Virus record (IMG/VR): IMGVR_UViG_3300025138_008075
Coordinates: 1-23,268 of that record
DNA from: a virus
Direction: 5' to 3' (one strand)
Length of the DNA stretch: 23,268 nt
Translations under genes and position numbers: made by a program
Shown here: positions 1-7,034 of the stretch, piece after piece
How positions within the stretch are numbered: the first letter of the stretch is position 1
How the letters are laid out: each line of letters begins with the position of its first letter
Notes under the pieces: generated by a model
The model's input: only the letters and a program-made list of their open reading frames with translations
Database searches by the model: none
What the model was told of the DNA's origin: nothing

Positions 1-1227
1 GAAACCAGTAGTTGTTAAGTTTGCAAGAGTAACACCACCAGCGGTTAGGGTTATAGTGTCATTCGCTGGGAAATCGAGATAAGTATTCGAATCGCTAGCA
101 TGTGATAATTTAGAATTAATTGGAACATTGGGAGTATTTAAAGTTATGCTGGTCGCAGCAGTTTGGGTGATCACATTGTGACTATCTCTAACCAATATCT
201 TAGTGCCGTTATTTGCACCATCCGTGTCACCTATTTGTATGTTCAGGCCGCTGCTGACATCTAAAAACGCTTCTCCGTCTGCGTTACGCAGGTGGAAAGC
301 ATCTGGAGTATGGATATCTCCACCCACGGTGATGCCACCGTCAGAAGAAATACCAGCGACATGTAATAAAAGACCAGAAGTGTTAACATCACCAGTTACA
401 CCATTGAATGAGGTGACGATAGATTCAGTTGTGGTTCCATCTGGGAATCTGTAAAATTCACTCGCACTCATTCTAGTGTTTTGTCCGGGATTTACATAAC
501 CCCCAGCGTTCACCGACTTACCACCCCCACTTGACTGACTATTACCATCAGAAATGGTGAAAGTCCAAACTGGTGAACTATAGGAAGCAGCGTTTACCGT
601 ATAATTTCTCTCACTATCTCCAAATGATAATCTTATTATACTTGTTCCGTAGTTTTCGATGTCATCTCTGACTGTTGCCCAAGTGGTTCTTGTATTAGAG
701 CCACCAGAGTCTACTTGGTGAATCAGGAGTCTACTTAATCCTGTTTGGTGTCTTATGTTTCCTGTACTCGGAATAGTAATATCTGCTGCCGAAGTGTAAG
801 TCCAACTAGTTGATAAAACTCCAATTCTTGATGCAATGTCCAGTGCATCCCATGTTATTAAGGTTTTATTTGCAGTTTGAGATGCAGAAAGGGTAAGTCC
901 CGGTGTAAGTGATCTAAAAGATAACTCATTGGTATTTGCAAAAGTTTCACCTGATACTCCATCTCCATTTAAGTCGGAAACTCCTACAACCTGTATATCG
1001 CCAACTGTAATATCACCAGTAGAACCATTCACCGATGCTACAAATCCTTCGTTAGTAAAACCTCTAAACTCCCAAAGATCTCCTGATGGTGTACCGTTCG
1101 TTTGCTGAGAGAAAAACAATTTGCCATCAGCCGAGTTAATCGCAGGTTCACCAAACGATAACCCGCTAGGTTGAACACCAGCGGAATCGCTTCGTTTAAC
1201 AAGAATTTGGTTTGGACCTGTAGACAT
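1..1227 (-). CDS. Phage tail-fibre / virion structural protein, C-terminus beyond window edge
   Basis: The frame stays open from an ATG at 1227 to the left edge of the window (409 codons, no stop), so the gene continues outside. The N-terminus (residues 10-40) has the pattern common in T4-like marine phage structural proteins: a short lead-in, then GLSFGEPAINSADGKLFFS. Two copies of a fibre-type motif are visible: VNGSTGD (residues 66-72) and FNGVTGD (about residue 270). Gly/Ser/Thr/Asn are abundant and Cys is absent, as expected for a beta-rich fibre. A strong ribosome site AAGGAG lies 5 bases before the ATG and a late-promoter-like box just upstream. It is the last gene after the glycosyltransferase/phosphonate island and is a candidate acceptor for those modifications (inference). 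The exact virion role (fibre, baseplate or neck) cannot be told from this fragment. Confidence 0.75.
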   Translation of the reverse strand, partial: MSTGPNQILVKRSDSAGVQPSGLSFGEPAINSADGKLFFSQQTNGTPSGDLWEFRGFTNEGFVASVNGSTGDITVGDIQVVGVSDLNGDGVSGETFANTNELSFRSLTPGLTLSASQTANKTLITWDALDIASRIGVLSTSWTYTSAADITIPSTGNIRHQTGLSRLLIHQVDSGGSNTRTTWATVRDDIENYGTSIIRLSFGDSERNYTVNAASYSSPVWTFTISDGNSQSSGGGKSVNAGGYVNPGQNTRMSASEFYRFPDGTTTESIVTSFNGVTGDVNTSGLLLHVAGISSDGGITVGGDIHTPDAFHLRNADGEAFLDVSSGLNIQIGDTDGANNGTKILVRDSHNVITQTAATSITLNTPNVPINSKLSHASDSNTYLDFPANDTITLTAGGVTLANLTTTGF

Positions 1228-1258
1228 TATATCTCCTTAGACTTTACTTCTATTTATC
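1228..1258 (-). promoter_or_regulatory. Candidate T4-type late promoter and ribosome site for the structural gene
   Basis: On the minus strand GATAAATA occupies 1258-1251, matching the late consensus TATAAATA at seven of eight positions and the relaxed NATAAATA form reported for T4-like cyanophages. It overlaps the stop region of the upstream glycosyltransferase and lies 24 bases before the ATG. AAGGAG follows at 1238-1233 with 5 bases to the start. A separate late promoter for a virion gene behind a long operon makes biological sense. The match is short, so the promoter call is tentative; the ribosome site is clear. Confidence 0.5.
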
Positions 1259-2531
1259 TCTTTTGTTTCGCCCGCTTTTTCTTTTGGACTTTTTGCTTTT
1301 CTCTTCTCTTCAACAAGATTTCCCTTTGTCTTTCCTTTTCCTTTTCCTGTCTATCGGAAAAATCTTTCTCTTCATTCTGTAGTTCCAAAAGTCTTGCCCG
1401 ATATACACCCATGTTCTGTTGGATTCTTTCTCTTTCTGTATCAGGAACATTTTTATTCTGTAGTAGAGATTCACATGCATGATACCCACGAACAAAATCA
1501 TGATTATAGAAAGCACTTGCAGCAAATTCATCCAATGCTTGCCAAGCATAAACGTCACCAGAGATGAACAAAATATCTCCTTCTGGATACTTAATCTCTG
1601 ATGCAGTCTTTGCATAAAGGTAAGCAATCCTTGGTTCGTTTCTTTCCTGTCGATGTATTCTTGCTAATTGCCAAAGAGGTTCTGCCCTACTCGGACGAAG
1701 GGCATACGCTTGAAGATATAATTGCGAAGTTTCAGACCAATCTGCCTTCTGTATAGATTTAACAATGGCCATTCTGTATGCAGAGTACCACTGCTCTTCT
1801 TCCCATCCACCCGCTAACACACGAACTTTGTACGCTTCGAACGCTTTATCCCATTGCTGTGAATCAAAGTAAGACTGGGCAAGATAAAACATATAGCGAT
1901 GGTTCTCGGGTTCATCCTTGAGTGCTTCAAGTAGAATCTCTGCGTCTCTAGAATACTTCTGAATATGATCCTGAGTCTGGTTTCTCTCGAAACCCATCGT
2001 TCTGGCCTCAATGTAATAATCACCTTCCACCTTCACCGTTGTTCGGTTTTCTCTTTTATCACAATCTGCATATTCATGAAGAATACCTGTGTATCTCCAT
2101 TTAGTATCTTCGCCCGTCTTGAATACTTGATTACGCCACCACACAAAATCACCACGTTGTATGCGAAGGACATAAGAATCTGCATCCATGACTTCAGGCC
2201 ATGCGAAGTTACCATTCTTCACTTCGATAAAATCGTCAGCATCAATTACCCAAGCGTACTGTGCCTTACCATCACAGTTACGAAGAGACTCCGTACGAGA
2301 TCCCATCTTCCCGCCATGATCACCAAATCCCTTCCAGTCCGAATCATAAACTTCGCCTGGAATTCCCTTCTCATCGAAGAAGTTACGAATAATATCTTGA
2401 GTTCCATCTGTAGAACCAGTATCGGTGATATCATAACGGTCGATATATTTGTACACAGAATTCAGACACTCAAGGACAATATCCTTCTCATTCTTCACAA
2501 TCATACACAAGGTAACTTTAGGTAGACTCAT
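1254..2531 (-). CDS. Family 2 glycosyltransferase with TPR-like segment and charged tail
   Basis: A 425-residue protein with an N-terminal GT-A fold of family 2 type: LCMIVKNE at 8-15, the nucleotide-binding DTGSTDGT at 37-44 and the metal-binding DADD at 97-100. After the catalytic part, residues of about 195-330 look like helical TPR repeats (for example RYMFYLAQSYFDSQQWDKA). The last 36 residues (390-425) are almost all Lys, Arg, Glu and Gln and probably form a charged helix. The start ATG at 2531 has GGAG 5 bases upstream. TPR-containing family 2 transferases often glycosylate proteins or surface glycans. The donor and acceptor are unknown; the next gene downstream is a virion structural gene, so a virion protein is a possible acceptor (inference). 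Confidence 0.8.
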   Translation of the reverse strand: MSLPKVTLCMIVKNEKDIVLECLNSVYKYIDRYDITDTGSTDGTQDIIRNFFDEKGIPGEVYDSDWKGFGDHGGKMGSRTESLRNCDGKAQYAWVIDADDFIEVKNGNFAWPEVMDADSYVLRIQRGDFVWWRNQVFKTGEDTKWRYTGILHEYADCDKRENRTTVKVEGDYYIEARTMGFERNQTQDHIQKYSRDAEILLEALKDEPENHRYMFYLAQSYFDSQQWDKAFEAYKVRVLAGGWEEEQWYSAYRMAIVKSIQKADWSETSQLYLQAYALRPSRAEPLWQLARIHRQERNEPRIAYLYAKTASEIKYPEGDILFISGDVYAWQALDEFAASAFYNHDFVRGYHACESLLQNKNVPDTERERIQQNMGVYRARLLELQNEEKDFSDRQEKEKERQREILLKRREKQKVQKKKRAKQKR

Positions 2532-2582
2532 AATTTCTCCATGTCGAAAAGACTTTCATTGATGTAATAGTATATATGTCGA

Positions 2583-3380
2583 TCACTTTCTAAAATGGGA
2601 GTAAGCATCATTTTCATTTATTTCTTTTGTTCCTGTGGATTTATCCCATATTCTATGATCCTTTGTGCCTGGGGACGGATTCTTGTCTTCGCCCCACCAA
2701 CTTCTAGTAATCTTCCAATCCCTAGGCATACAATATTTAGATGTTTTTTTGTCTAAGTTTAGAGTGCTTAAATAATTCTGAAAAACTGACTCAAGATTAG
2801 TTGCCCCCTCTTGGGAGGTTGAACTAAAATGATTATAGAAGTCACACAATTTATCAATATTTTCACTACCAGAAAAACATAAAATATCACTAGCACTTCC
2901 TAAGAATACTTTGCAAAGCCATAATGATTCAGTATCCTCCAACTCAGAATCTATAAGGTTTTCATAATAGATAATATCAGGTCTACTTACAACAACAACA
3001 TCGTACTTAAACTTATTTATTTTTTCATATTGTTTTTTTAATTCATTAACCATATATCTACTATACTGGGAATATAAAACTCCTTCCTCACATTGGTTAT
3101 GAAATATTGTTTTGTTTGGATTTTTAATTGTCTGTGTCTCGACTAAAATATCTGTGGGATTATATAAAGAAGTAATTTCAGATTTGTCTACCAATTCGTG
3201 AGATGTCTTTAGGTAGCCTTCGTGCCAAGTTACTGTTTGTGGTTCCAAACAGTCCCAAGTATGAACAAACGTGTCACATTCATATTTCTCTTTTAAATTA
3301 TCTAAAATACTATTAAAGGATGCATGTGTGAATTTGTAACTTCTCATATGACCAAACAATAAAAACGCAAGTCTTTTCAT
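2583..3380 (-). CDS. Glycosyltransferase-like protein
   Basis: A 265-residue protein opening with FLLFGHMRSYKF (residues 6-17). A conserved-looking FVHTWDC follows, and then YDVVVVSRPDIIYY in the middle. These patterns resemble a family of putative glycosyltransferases seen in phages and capsule clusters, in which RPDI carries the metal-binding acidic residue. I cannot place it in a numbered GT family with certainty. It follows the cytidylyltransferase by 14 bases, so it could use the activated donor made by that enzyme, but this is inference from position only. A 51-base gap (2532-2582) separates it from the next gene. That gap contains AT-rich sequence but no clear promoter or terminator. 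Confidence 0.55.
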   Translation of the reverse strand: MKRLAFLLFGHMRSYKFTHASFNSILDNLKEKYECDTFVHTWDCLEPQTVTWHEGYLKTSHELVDKSEITSLYNPTDILVETQTIKNPNKTIFHNQCEEGVLYSQYSRYMVNELKKQYEKINKFKYDVVVVSRPDIIYYENLIDSELEDTESLWLCKVFLGSASDILCFSGSENIDKLCDFYNHFSSTSQEGATNLESVFQNYLSTLNLDKKTSKYCMPRDWKITRSWWGEDKNPSPGTKDHRIWDKSTGTKEINENDAYSHFRK

Positions 3381-3394
3381 AATATACCAATCAT

Positions 3395-3805
3395 CTATTT
3401 AATGTCTATATGTCGTAATCTTTTTATGATATCGGAAGTGGAAATACCTTGTGTGTAAGGAGTATACTTCATGATGCCTAGTTCCAATGGAACTTTGTGT
3501 TGCTCCATGAAGTGTGGACCTGGATCATCTCCATGAACCACTACATCTATGTTATGCTCACGAATAAAGTCAATAGAAATATTTAGTGGTACATCTTTCA
3601 CTATTTCATCTACCAATCTACAATTTGCAATCAGTTCGTACCTATCTTCCTCACAGAATATAGGTTTTCTTTTGTATGACTCTACAGTAGAATCGGAGTG
3701 AATCCCCACAATTAAGTGAGTTCCATATTCTCTTGCTTTCTTAAAAAGATTTAAATGTCCAACATGAAATAAATCACCGACAATATCACAATATACACGA
3801 ATCAT
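3395..3805 (-). CDS. CTP-dependent cytidylyltransferase (HxGH family), likely AEP- or ethanolamine-phosphate-type
   Basis: A 136-residue member of the nucleotidyltransferase superfamily with HxGH and ISTSxII signatures. HVGH is at 14-17 within DIVGDLFHVGHLNLFKKA, KRKPIFCEEDRY follows near 45, VVHGDD near 89, and ISTSDII is at 121-127. The order and HGDD resemble ethanolamine-phosphate and glycerol-phosphate cytidylyltransferases. I chose the ATG at 3805 because the family N-terminus (IRVYCDIVGD) begins there. This start overlaps the end of the aminotransferase gene by 20 bases, indicating translational coupling. Next to an AEP transaminase, the likely substrate is AEP, giving CMP-AEP for transfer to a glycan or lipid (inference). 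The established CMP-AEP enzyme PntC belongs, as I recall, to a different, LicC-like fold, so this would be an analogue. Ethanolamine-phosphate or glycerol-phosphate are alternatives. Confidence 0.75.
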   Translation of the reverse strand: MIRVYCDIVGDLFHVGHLNLFKKAREYGTHLIVGIHSDSTVESYKRKPIFCEEDRYELIANCRLVDEIVKDVPLNISIDFIREHNIDVVVHGDDPGPHFMEQHKVPLELGIMKYTPYTQGISTSDIIKRLRHIDIK

Positions 3806-4772
3806 TAAATGCCTCAACAATTGAATTGAAATGTTCATCGAATAAAACACTCATGGTTGAAATCCTGAAACTATTCTCCACCCCTGCGATTCCCGAGTAT
3901 ATTACAATATCAAGATCATAAAGATAATCCCGAAGTTCCTCATAGGTCATGGTTGGATGTTTAAATCCTATCACAGAATTACTAGGTAGATAATTTATAC
4001 ACTCAATATCCAACGAAGAAAACGCATCGATAATCTTGTCTTTTCTTCTGTCAAATAGTTCACGCTGATTGTCTATAATTTTCAACGTGGTATTCAAAGC
4101 ACTTACAGACTGAACGGGGAGAGTGAACGGGAGATCTTCACCCATGTACCTTGTGAGGTCACAGTAGTATGATTGGTGGTTGTGTTCTAACTCGGGGTGC
4201 CAAATTACTACACCAAGACCTGGCGTAGATTGCAGACACTTGTTCCCACAAAAAGACATCCCCAATATCCTATCATAAAACCCTTCATAACAGGATGCAC
4301 CAAATGATGAGGTGGTGTCAATAAAGAATTTTGCGTTAGGATACAATTTAATCATCTCATCCAACGGAAATTTTTCTCCAGTTGTCGTTTCGTTTTCTAC
4401 GAAATAAACACATTCATATTCATCGTTTGGTTGCAGTTCATTTATGTTGGTCGCTTTGATTTCTGTATGTTCAATTCCGTACACATTCATAATATCAATC
4501 GCTCGCTTGCCATACGCACCCGCATTGATAATAGCAACATCGTCCATAACCACGGAGGAAATCATCGCCTCCATCCCAATCGTGCCACTACCTCCGAGAA
4601 GGGCGACATTAAATGATCTATCCCCGAACATATCAAGTAACAAATTCTTTGTCTCTTCCAAAACAACCTTAAAATCGTCTGTTCTATGACAAACATCGGA
4701 GTTTGTGTGCTGTGCGGCCTTTGTCTCTTCTCTTGTGTTTGTTGGGCCTGGGTTTAGTAAAATTTTGGTCAT
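3786..4772 (-). CDS. phnW: 2-aminoethylphosphonate:pyruvate transaminase-like, class V aminotransferase
   Basis: A 328-residue PLP enzyme of the class V family, somewhat shorter than typical PhnW (about 360-370). NPGPTNT lies at 7-13, the phosphate-binding GSGT at 61-64, VENETTTG at 125-132, the PLP-ring Asp at D152 (FFIDTTSSFG), and the Schiff-base Lys at K178 in GNKCLQSTPG. That last motif is close to the NKCIQGVPG of PhnW. PhnW interconverts phosphonoacetaldehyde and AEP; in a cluster with a PEP-mutase-like enzyme and a decarboxylase it would run in the AEP-forming direction. It starts with an ATGA overlap on the upstream methyltransferase and overlaps the downstream cytidylyltransferase. 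Other class V transaminases (serine-glyoxylate type) share most of these motifs, so the substrate call leans on context. Confidence 0.8.
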   Translation of the reverse strand: MTKILLNPGPTNTREETKAAQHTNSDVCHRTDDFKVVLEETKNLLLDMFGDRSFNVALLGGSGTIGMEAMISSVVMDDVAIINAGAYGKRAIDIMNVYGIEHTEIKATNINELQPNDEYECVYFVENETTTGEKFPLDEMIKLYPNAKFFIDTTSSFGASCYEGFYDRILGMSFCGNKCLQSTPGLGVVIWHPELEHNHQSYYCDLTRYMGEDLPFTLPVQSVSALNTTLKIIDNQRELFDRRKDKIIDAFSSLDIECINYLPSNSVIGFKHPTMTYEELRDYLYDLDIVIYSGIAGVENSFRISTMSVLFDEHFNSIVEAFNDSCIL

Positions 4773-5335
4773 TTGTCCATCTCAACATATACATTAAATC
4801 TAGGTCTGCCCTCTACAAAACCAGCAGAAACTTCCCAATCAGAAAATTTATCTGGTGTAAAAAGAAGGTGAGAATCATCATGAGATTCGTAAGCCAAGTC
4901 GCCCAGAAAAACACTTTGCTTTGATACTCTGAAAAGTTCTGCGATACACTCATCAGCGTATTGGTATGAAGGAAAATACTGGAAACTACTAAACACTATG
5001 ACTTTATCAAATGAATTGTCTTCAAAGGTCAGTTTATTCGCTTCAGAAACCACACAATCAGGAGAGGTTAGTTGTTTATACTTTTCGACCATACAAGACG
5101 AATAATCACAACCAAAATAATTACATTCATCAATAAAGTATTGTGATAAAGCACCGCTTCCGCAACCAACCTCTAAAACACTATCGGTTTTCTTAAGTGA
5201 TATAATATTTTTTATTCGAGAAGATACAAATTGCATGTCTACATTCGTCTGTTCCCAACCATTTATTAGCAATTTATCAGTTTCATCGCAACTGCTCTTT
5301 CTGTTCCATATGTTTTTCCAAGATAAATTTGTCAC
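4769..5335 (-). CDS. Class I SAM-dependent methyltransferase
   Basis: A 188-residue Rossmann-type methyltransferase. The SAM-binding motif I is VLEVGCGSGALSQYF (about 53-67). A motif II-like acidic segment FGCDYSSCMVE follows, and then LTFEDNSFDKVIVFSSFQYF, which is the usual motif III/IV region of small-molecule methyltransferases. The GTG at 5335 is the start; it forms a GTGA overlap with the stop of the decarboxylase beta gene, so its translation is coupled to the pathway. Its position between the phosphonopyruvate decarboxylase and the AEP transaminase suggests that it acts on a phosphonate intermediate or product (N-, O- or C-methylation), but nothing in the sequence fixes the substrate. 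Confidence 0.75.
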   Translation of the reverse strand: MTNLSWKNIWNRKSSCDETDKLLINGWEQTNVDMQFVSSRIKNIISLKKTDSVLEVGCGSGALSQYFIDECNYFGCDYSSCMVEKYKQLTSPDCVVSEANKLTFEDNSFDKVIVFSSFQYFPSYQYADECIAELFRVSKQSVFLGDLAYESHDDSHLLFTPDKFSDWEVSAGFVEGRPRFNVYVEMDK

Positions 5336-5790
5336 GATAAAAATCCCTTAACGTTTTTTGTATTTTCTAAACACTCAACACCAACACGCGGAGATTTGCC
5401 ATCATTAGATATCTTGTAGATTCTATCAATGCCTGGGTATGTTTTTTCTAGATGAGAACACTCGTACCCACCAACAGATTCATGACACCCATTATCCAAA
5501 ACATAAACATGTAGGTTTGGTAAATTAGCATCACGAATATTATGAGTTATACCCAAGTGCATCAATAAAGCGGCATCTCCACTAAGAACAACTACATCTT
5601 TTTCCGTATTCATCGCTATACCCAAACCAATACACGGAGCAAGGCCCATACTCCCTTGCATATAAAAAACATTTTTATGTTCGGGGTAGAGAGTATAAAC
5701 GGCTCTAGAGATATATCCCGTATTGGTAACAAACACAGCACCCTCATGCATGGAAAAAATTTGTTGGATTGCTTCTTCTCTAGTTAACAT
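5332..5790 (-). CDS. Phosphonopyruvate decarboxylase, beta (TPP pyrophosphate-binding) subunit
   Basis: A 152-residue polypeptide corresponding to the C-terminal half of phosphonopyruvate or sulfopyruvate decarboxylases. It carries the thiamine-diphosphate/Mg motif, GDA at 71-73 ending with Asn at 100 (VLDN), preceded by FYMQGSMGLAPCIGLGIA, typical of this family. HESVGGYE follows the motif. Together with the alpha gene just upstream (11-base overlap) it would form a heteromeric TPP enzyme converting phosphonopyruvate to phosphonoacetaldehyde and CO2, the step that makes the PEP mutase reaction irreversible. Phosphonopyruvate decarboxylases are usually one chain of about 380 residues; the split form resembles ComD/ComE sulfopyruvate decarboxylase. 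Sulfopyruvate is therefore an alternative substrate, less likely beside an AEP transaminase. Confidence 0.8.
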   Translation of the reverse strand: MLTREEAIQQIFSMHEGAVFVTNTGYISRAVYTLYPEHKNVFYMQGSMGLAPCIGLGIAMNTEKDVVVLSGDAALLMHLGITHNIRDANLPNLHVYVLDNGCHESVGGYECSHLEKTYPGIDRIYKISNDGKSPRVGVECLENTKNVKGFLS

Positions 5791-6175
5791 TATTACTACC
5801 CTCTACGATAGTATAGTTGGAGTAACCAATAAGGTCAAGTATTTCCTTGTCAGTTTCTCCCATGATTTTATGTTGCGGTAATGTATGTCGATGTCCCACT
5901 ATGAGATGGGGGAAAATTCCATGCGGTATACAAAGACTCGTTAGAGGATTTATGATATTACCGAGTCCTGAGTTTTGTAAATAAACGCATGTCTTTTTCC
6001 CTGCAAGTTCTGCACCGACGGCGATACCAACTGCTTGTCCTTCGTTTGTTGCTATAACATGAGACAGACCTGAATCTATCACCGAGTTCTGAAAAGGTTT
6101 CAATGCACTATCAGGAACCCCAGTGAAAAAATCATAACCATCATCAATCAGTTTTTCAAATAATTCATGAACCAT
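5780..6175 (-). CDS. Phosphonopyruvate decarboxylase, alpha (TPP pyrimidine-binding) subunit
   Basis: A 131-residue polypeptide matching the N-terminal domain of phosphonopyruvate or sulfopyruvate decarboxylase. FFTGVPDSALKPF is at about 16-28, the catalytic TPP-activating Glu at E45 (TNEGQAVGIA), YLQNSGLGNIINPLTSL at about 65-81, and PQH at 100-102 before a Met-Gly, matching the family's PQHxxxG segment. It starts at an ATG that overlaps the PEP-mutase-like gene by 11 bases and ends with TAG inside the beta gene. The two halves meet where the domain boundary lies in the single-chain enzyme. This looks like a stable two-subunit arrangement rather than a recent frameshift, because each half has its own start and both are intact. 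Confidence 0.8.
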   Translation of the reverse strand: MVHELFEKLIDDGYDFFTGVPDSALKPFQNSVIDSGLSHVIATNEGQAVGIAVGAELAGKKTCVYLQNSGLGNIINPLTSLCIPHGIFPHLIVGHRHTLPQHKIMGETDKEILDLIGYSNYTIVEGSNNVN

Positions 6176-7034
6176 ATCGTTTTTGATTTTCCTTTAGTTG
6201 ATCGACTCGAATCAAATCAAAAATAGTTTCCATTGGAACTATGTCATTATTAACGGACGATAAAGTTCCTTCGGTTTTAATTTTTTCAAACACCTCTTGA
6301 ATAACTTTAACTGTTGCCCGTACCGAACAGTTTGCGTAAATTGCCAAACTGAACCCAGCATCACACAATTCATTCTCGGTAATAGTGTTATATGTTGTAG
6401 GAACACAAACCAATGGCGCCCTCAAATTTTCTTTGTGATAAGCATCAGCAAACGCCAATACTTCATCGGGACTCTTACTCTTGCTGTGAATTAGAAACCC
6501 ATCACAACCTGCATCATTATACATCCTTGCTCGTTCCATTGCAACCTCTTGTCCGTATCCTTGAATTAAAGACTCGGTTCTGGCAATGATGGCAAAATCA
6601 TCGTTCAATCGCTTTTCCACTGCTGCTCTAATCTTCCCACACATGATCTCTTCAGATTCCAAAGACTGCTTCATGCCATAAAAGGAACACCTTTTAGGTG
6701 AGGGATTATCCTCAAAACACATGGCCGAGCCGCCTGCTTTTTCATACTCCCTTACCATGCGAATGGTATTGATTGCACTAGGACCGCCCTCATCTGCATC
6801 CACCAAGATTGGAATATCAATTCTGTCACTGATCTTGCTGATGGTGTCAAAATAATCTGCGGTGTTTAGTATGTTTGCATCTGGAAGTAGGTTCCATGCA
6901 TGTGATTCAAAACTAGAAATCCAAACACCATCATAACCAACTTTAGCGGCGATTTCGGCAAGCAAAGCATTACCCGCACCCATTACTATACTAGTTTTGT
7001 TTTTTGTGTTTAATAATTCTTTAATACTTTTCAT
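6165..7034 (-). CDS. pepM: PEP mutase-like enzyme of the isocitrate lyase superfamily
   Basis: A 289-residue TIM-barrel protein, the usual PepM length. Residues matching PEP mutase are W38 and S40 (GVWISS), D52 (PDANILN), the metal ligands D79 and D81 (VDAD), E108, R152 (IARTES) and H183 in HSKSKSPDE. PepM makes phosphonopyruvate from PEP, the entry step of nearly all phosphonate biosynthesis. The diagnostic gating-loop motif EDKxxxxxNS is altered: here E108-D109-N110, five residues, then C116-S117. Lys and Asn of the motif are thus replaced by Asn and Cys, and KRC recalls the lyase motif KKCGH without the final Gly-His. Context (decarboxylase downstream, AEP transaminase) favours PepM. A lyase or hydrolase of the same superfamily remains possible. 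It overlaps the RuBisCO-like gene by ATGA. Confidence 0.75.
   Translation of the reverse strand: MKSIKELLNTKNKTSIVMGAGNALLAEIAAKVGYDGVWISSFESHAWNLLPDANILNTADYFDTISKISDRIDIPILVDADEGGPSAINTIRMVREYEKAGGSAMCFEDNPSPKRCSFYGMKQSLESEEIMCGKIRAAVEKRLNDDFAIIARTESLIQGYGQEVAMERARMYNDAGCDGFLIHSKSKSPDEVLAFADAYHKENLRAPLVCVPTTYNTITENELCDAGFSLAIYANCSVRATVKVIQEVFEKIKTEGTLSSVNNDIVPMETIFDLIRVDQLKENQKRYGS

Noticed and set aside
203-454. Plus-strand open frame of 83 codons at the left edge, and other plus-strand frames in the window
   Set aside because: The minus frame is open through the whole of 1-1227 and has structural-protein motifs. All plus-strand frames lie opposite clear minus-strand genes and have no recognisable motif.
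3014-3021. AATAAATA on the minus strand as a late promoter; a similar AATAAATA at 10763-10770
   Set aside because: Both are inside genes and not exact. Relaxed matches of this AT-rich octamer are expected by chance.
5780-5790. Frameshift sequencing error splitting a single decarboxylase gene
   Set aside because: Both halves have their own ATG, the break is at the domain boundary, and split TPP decarboxylases of this family are known.
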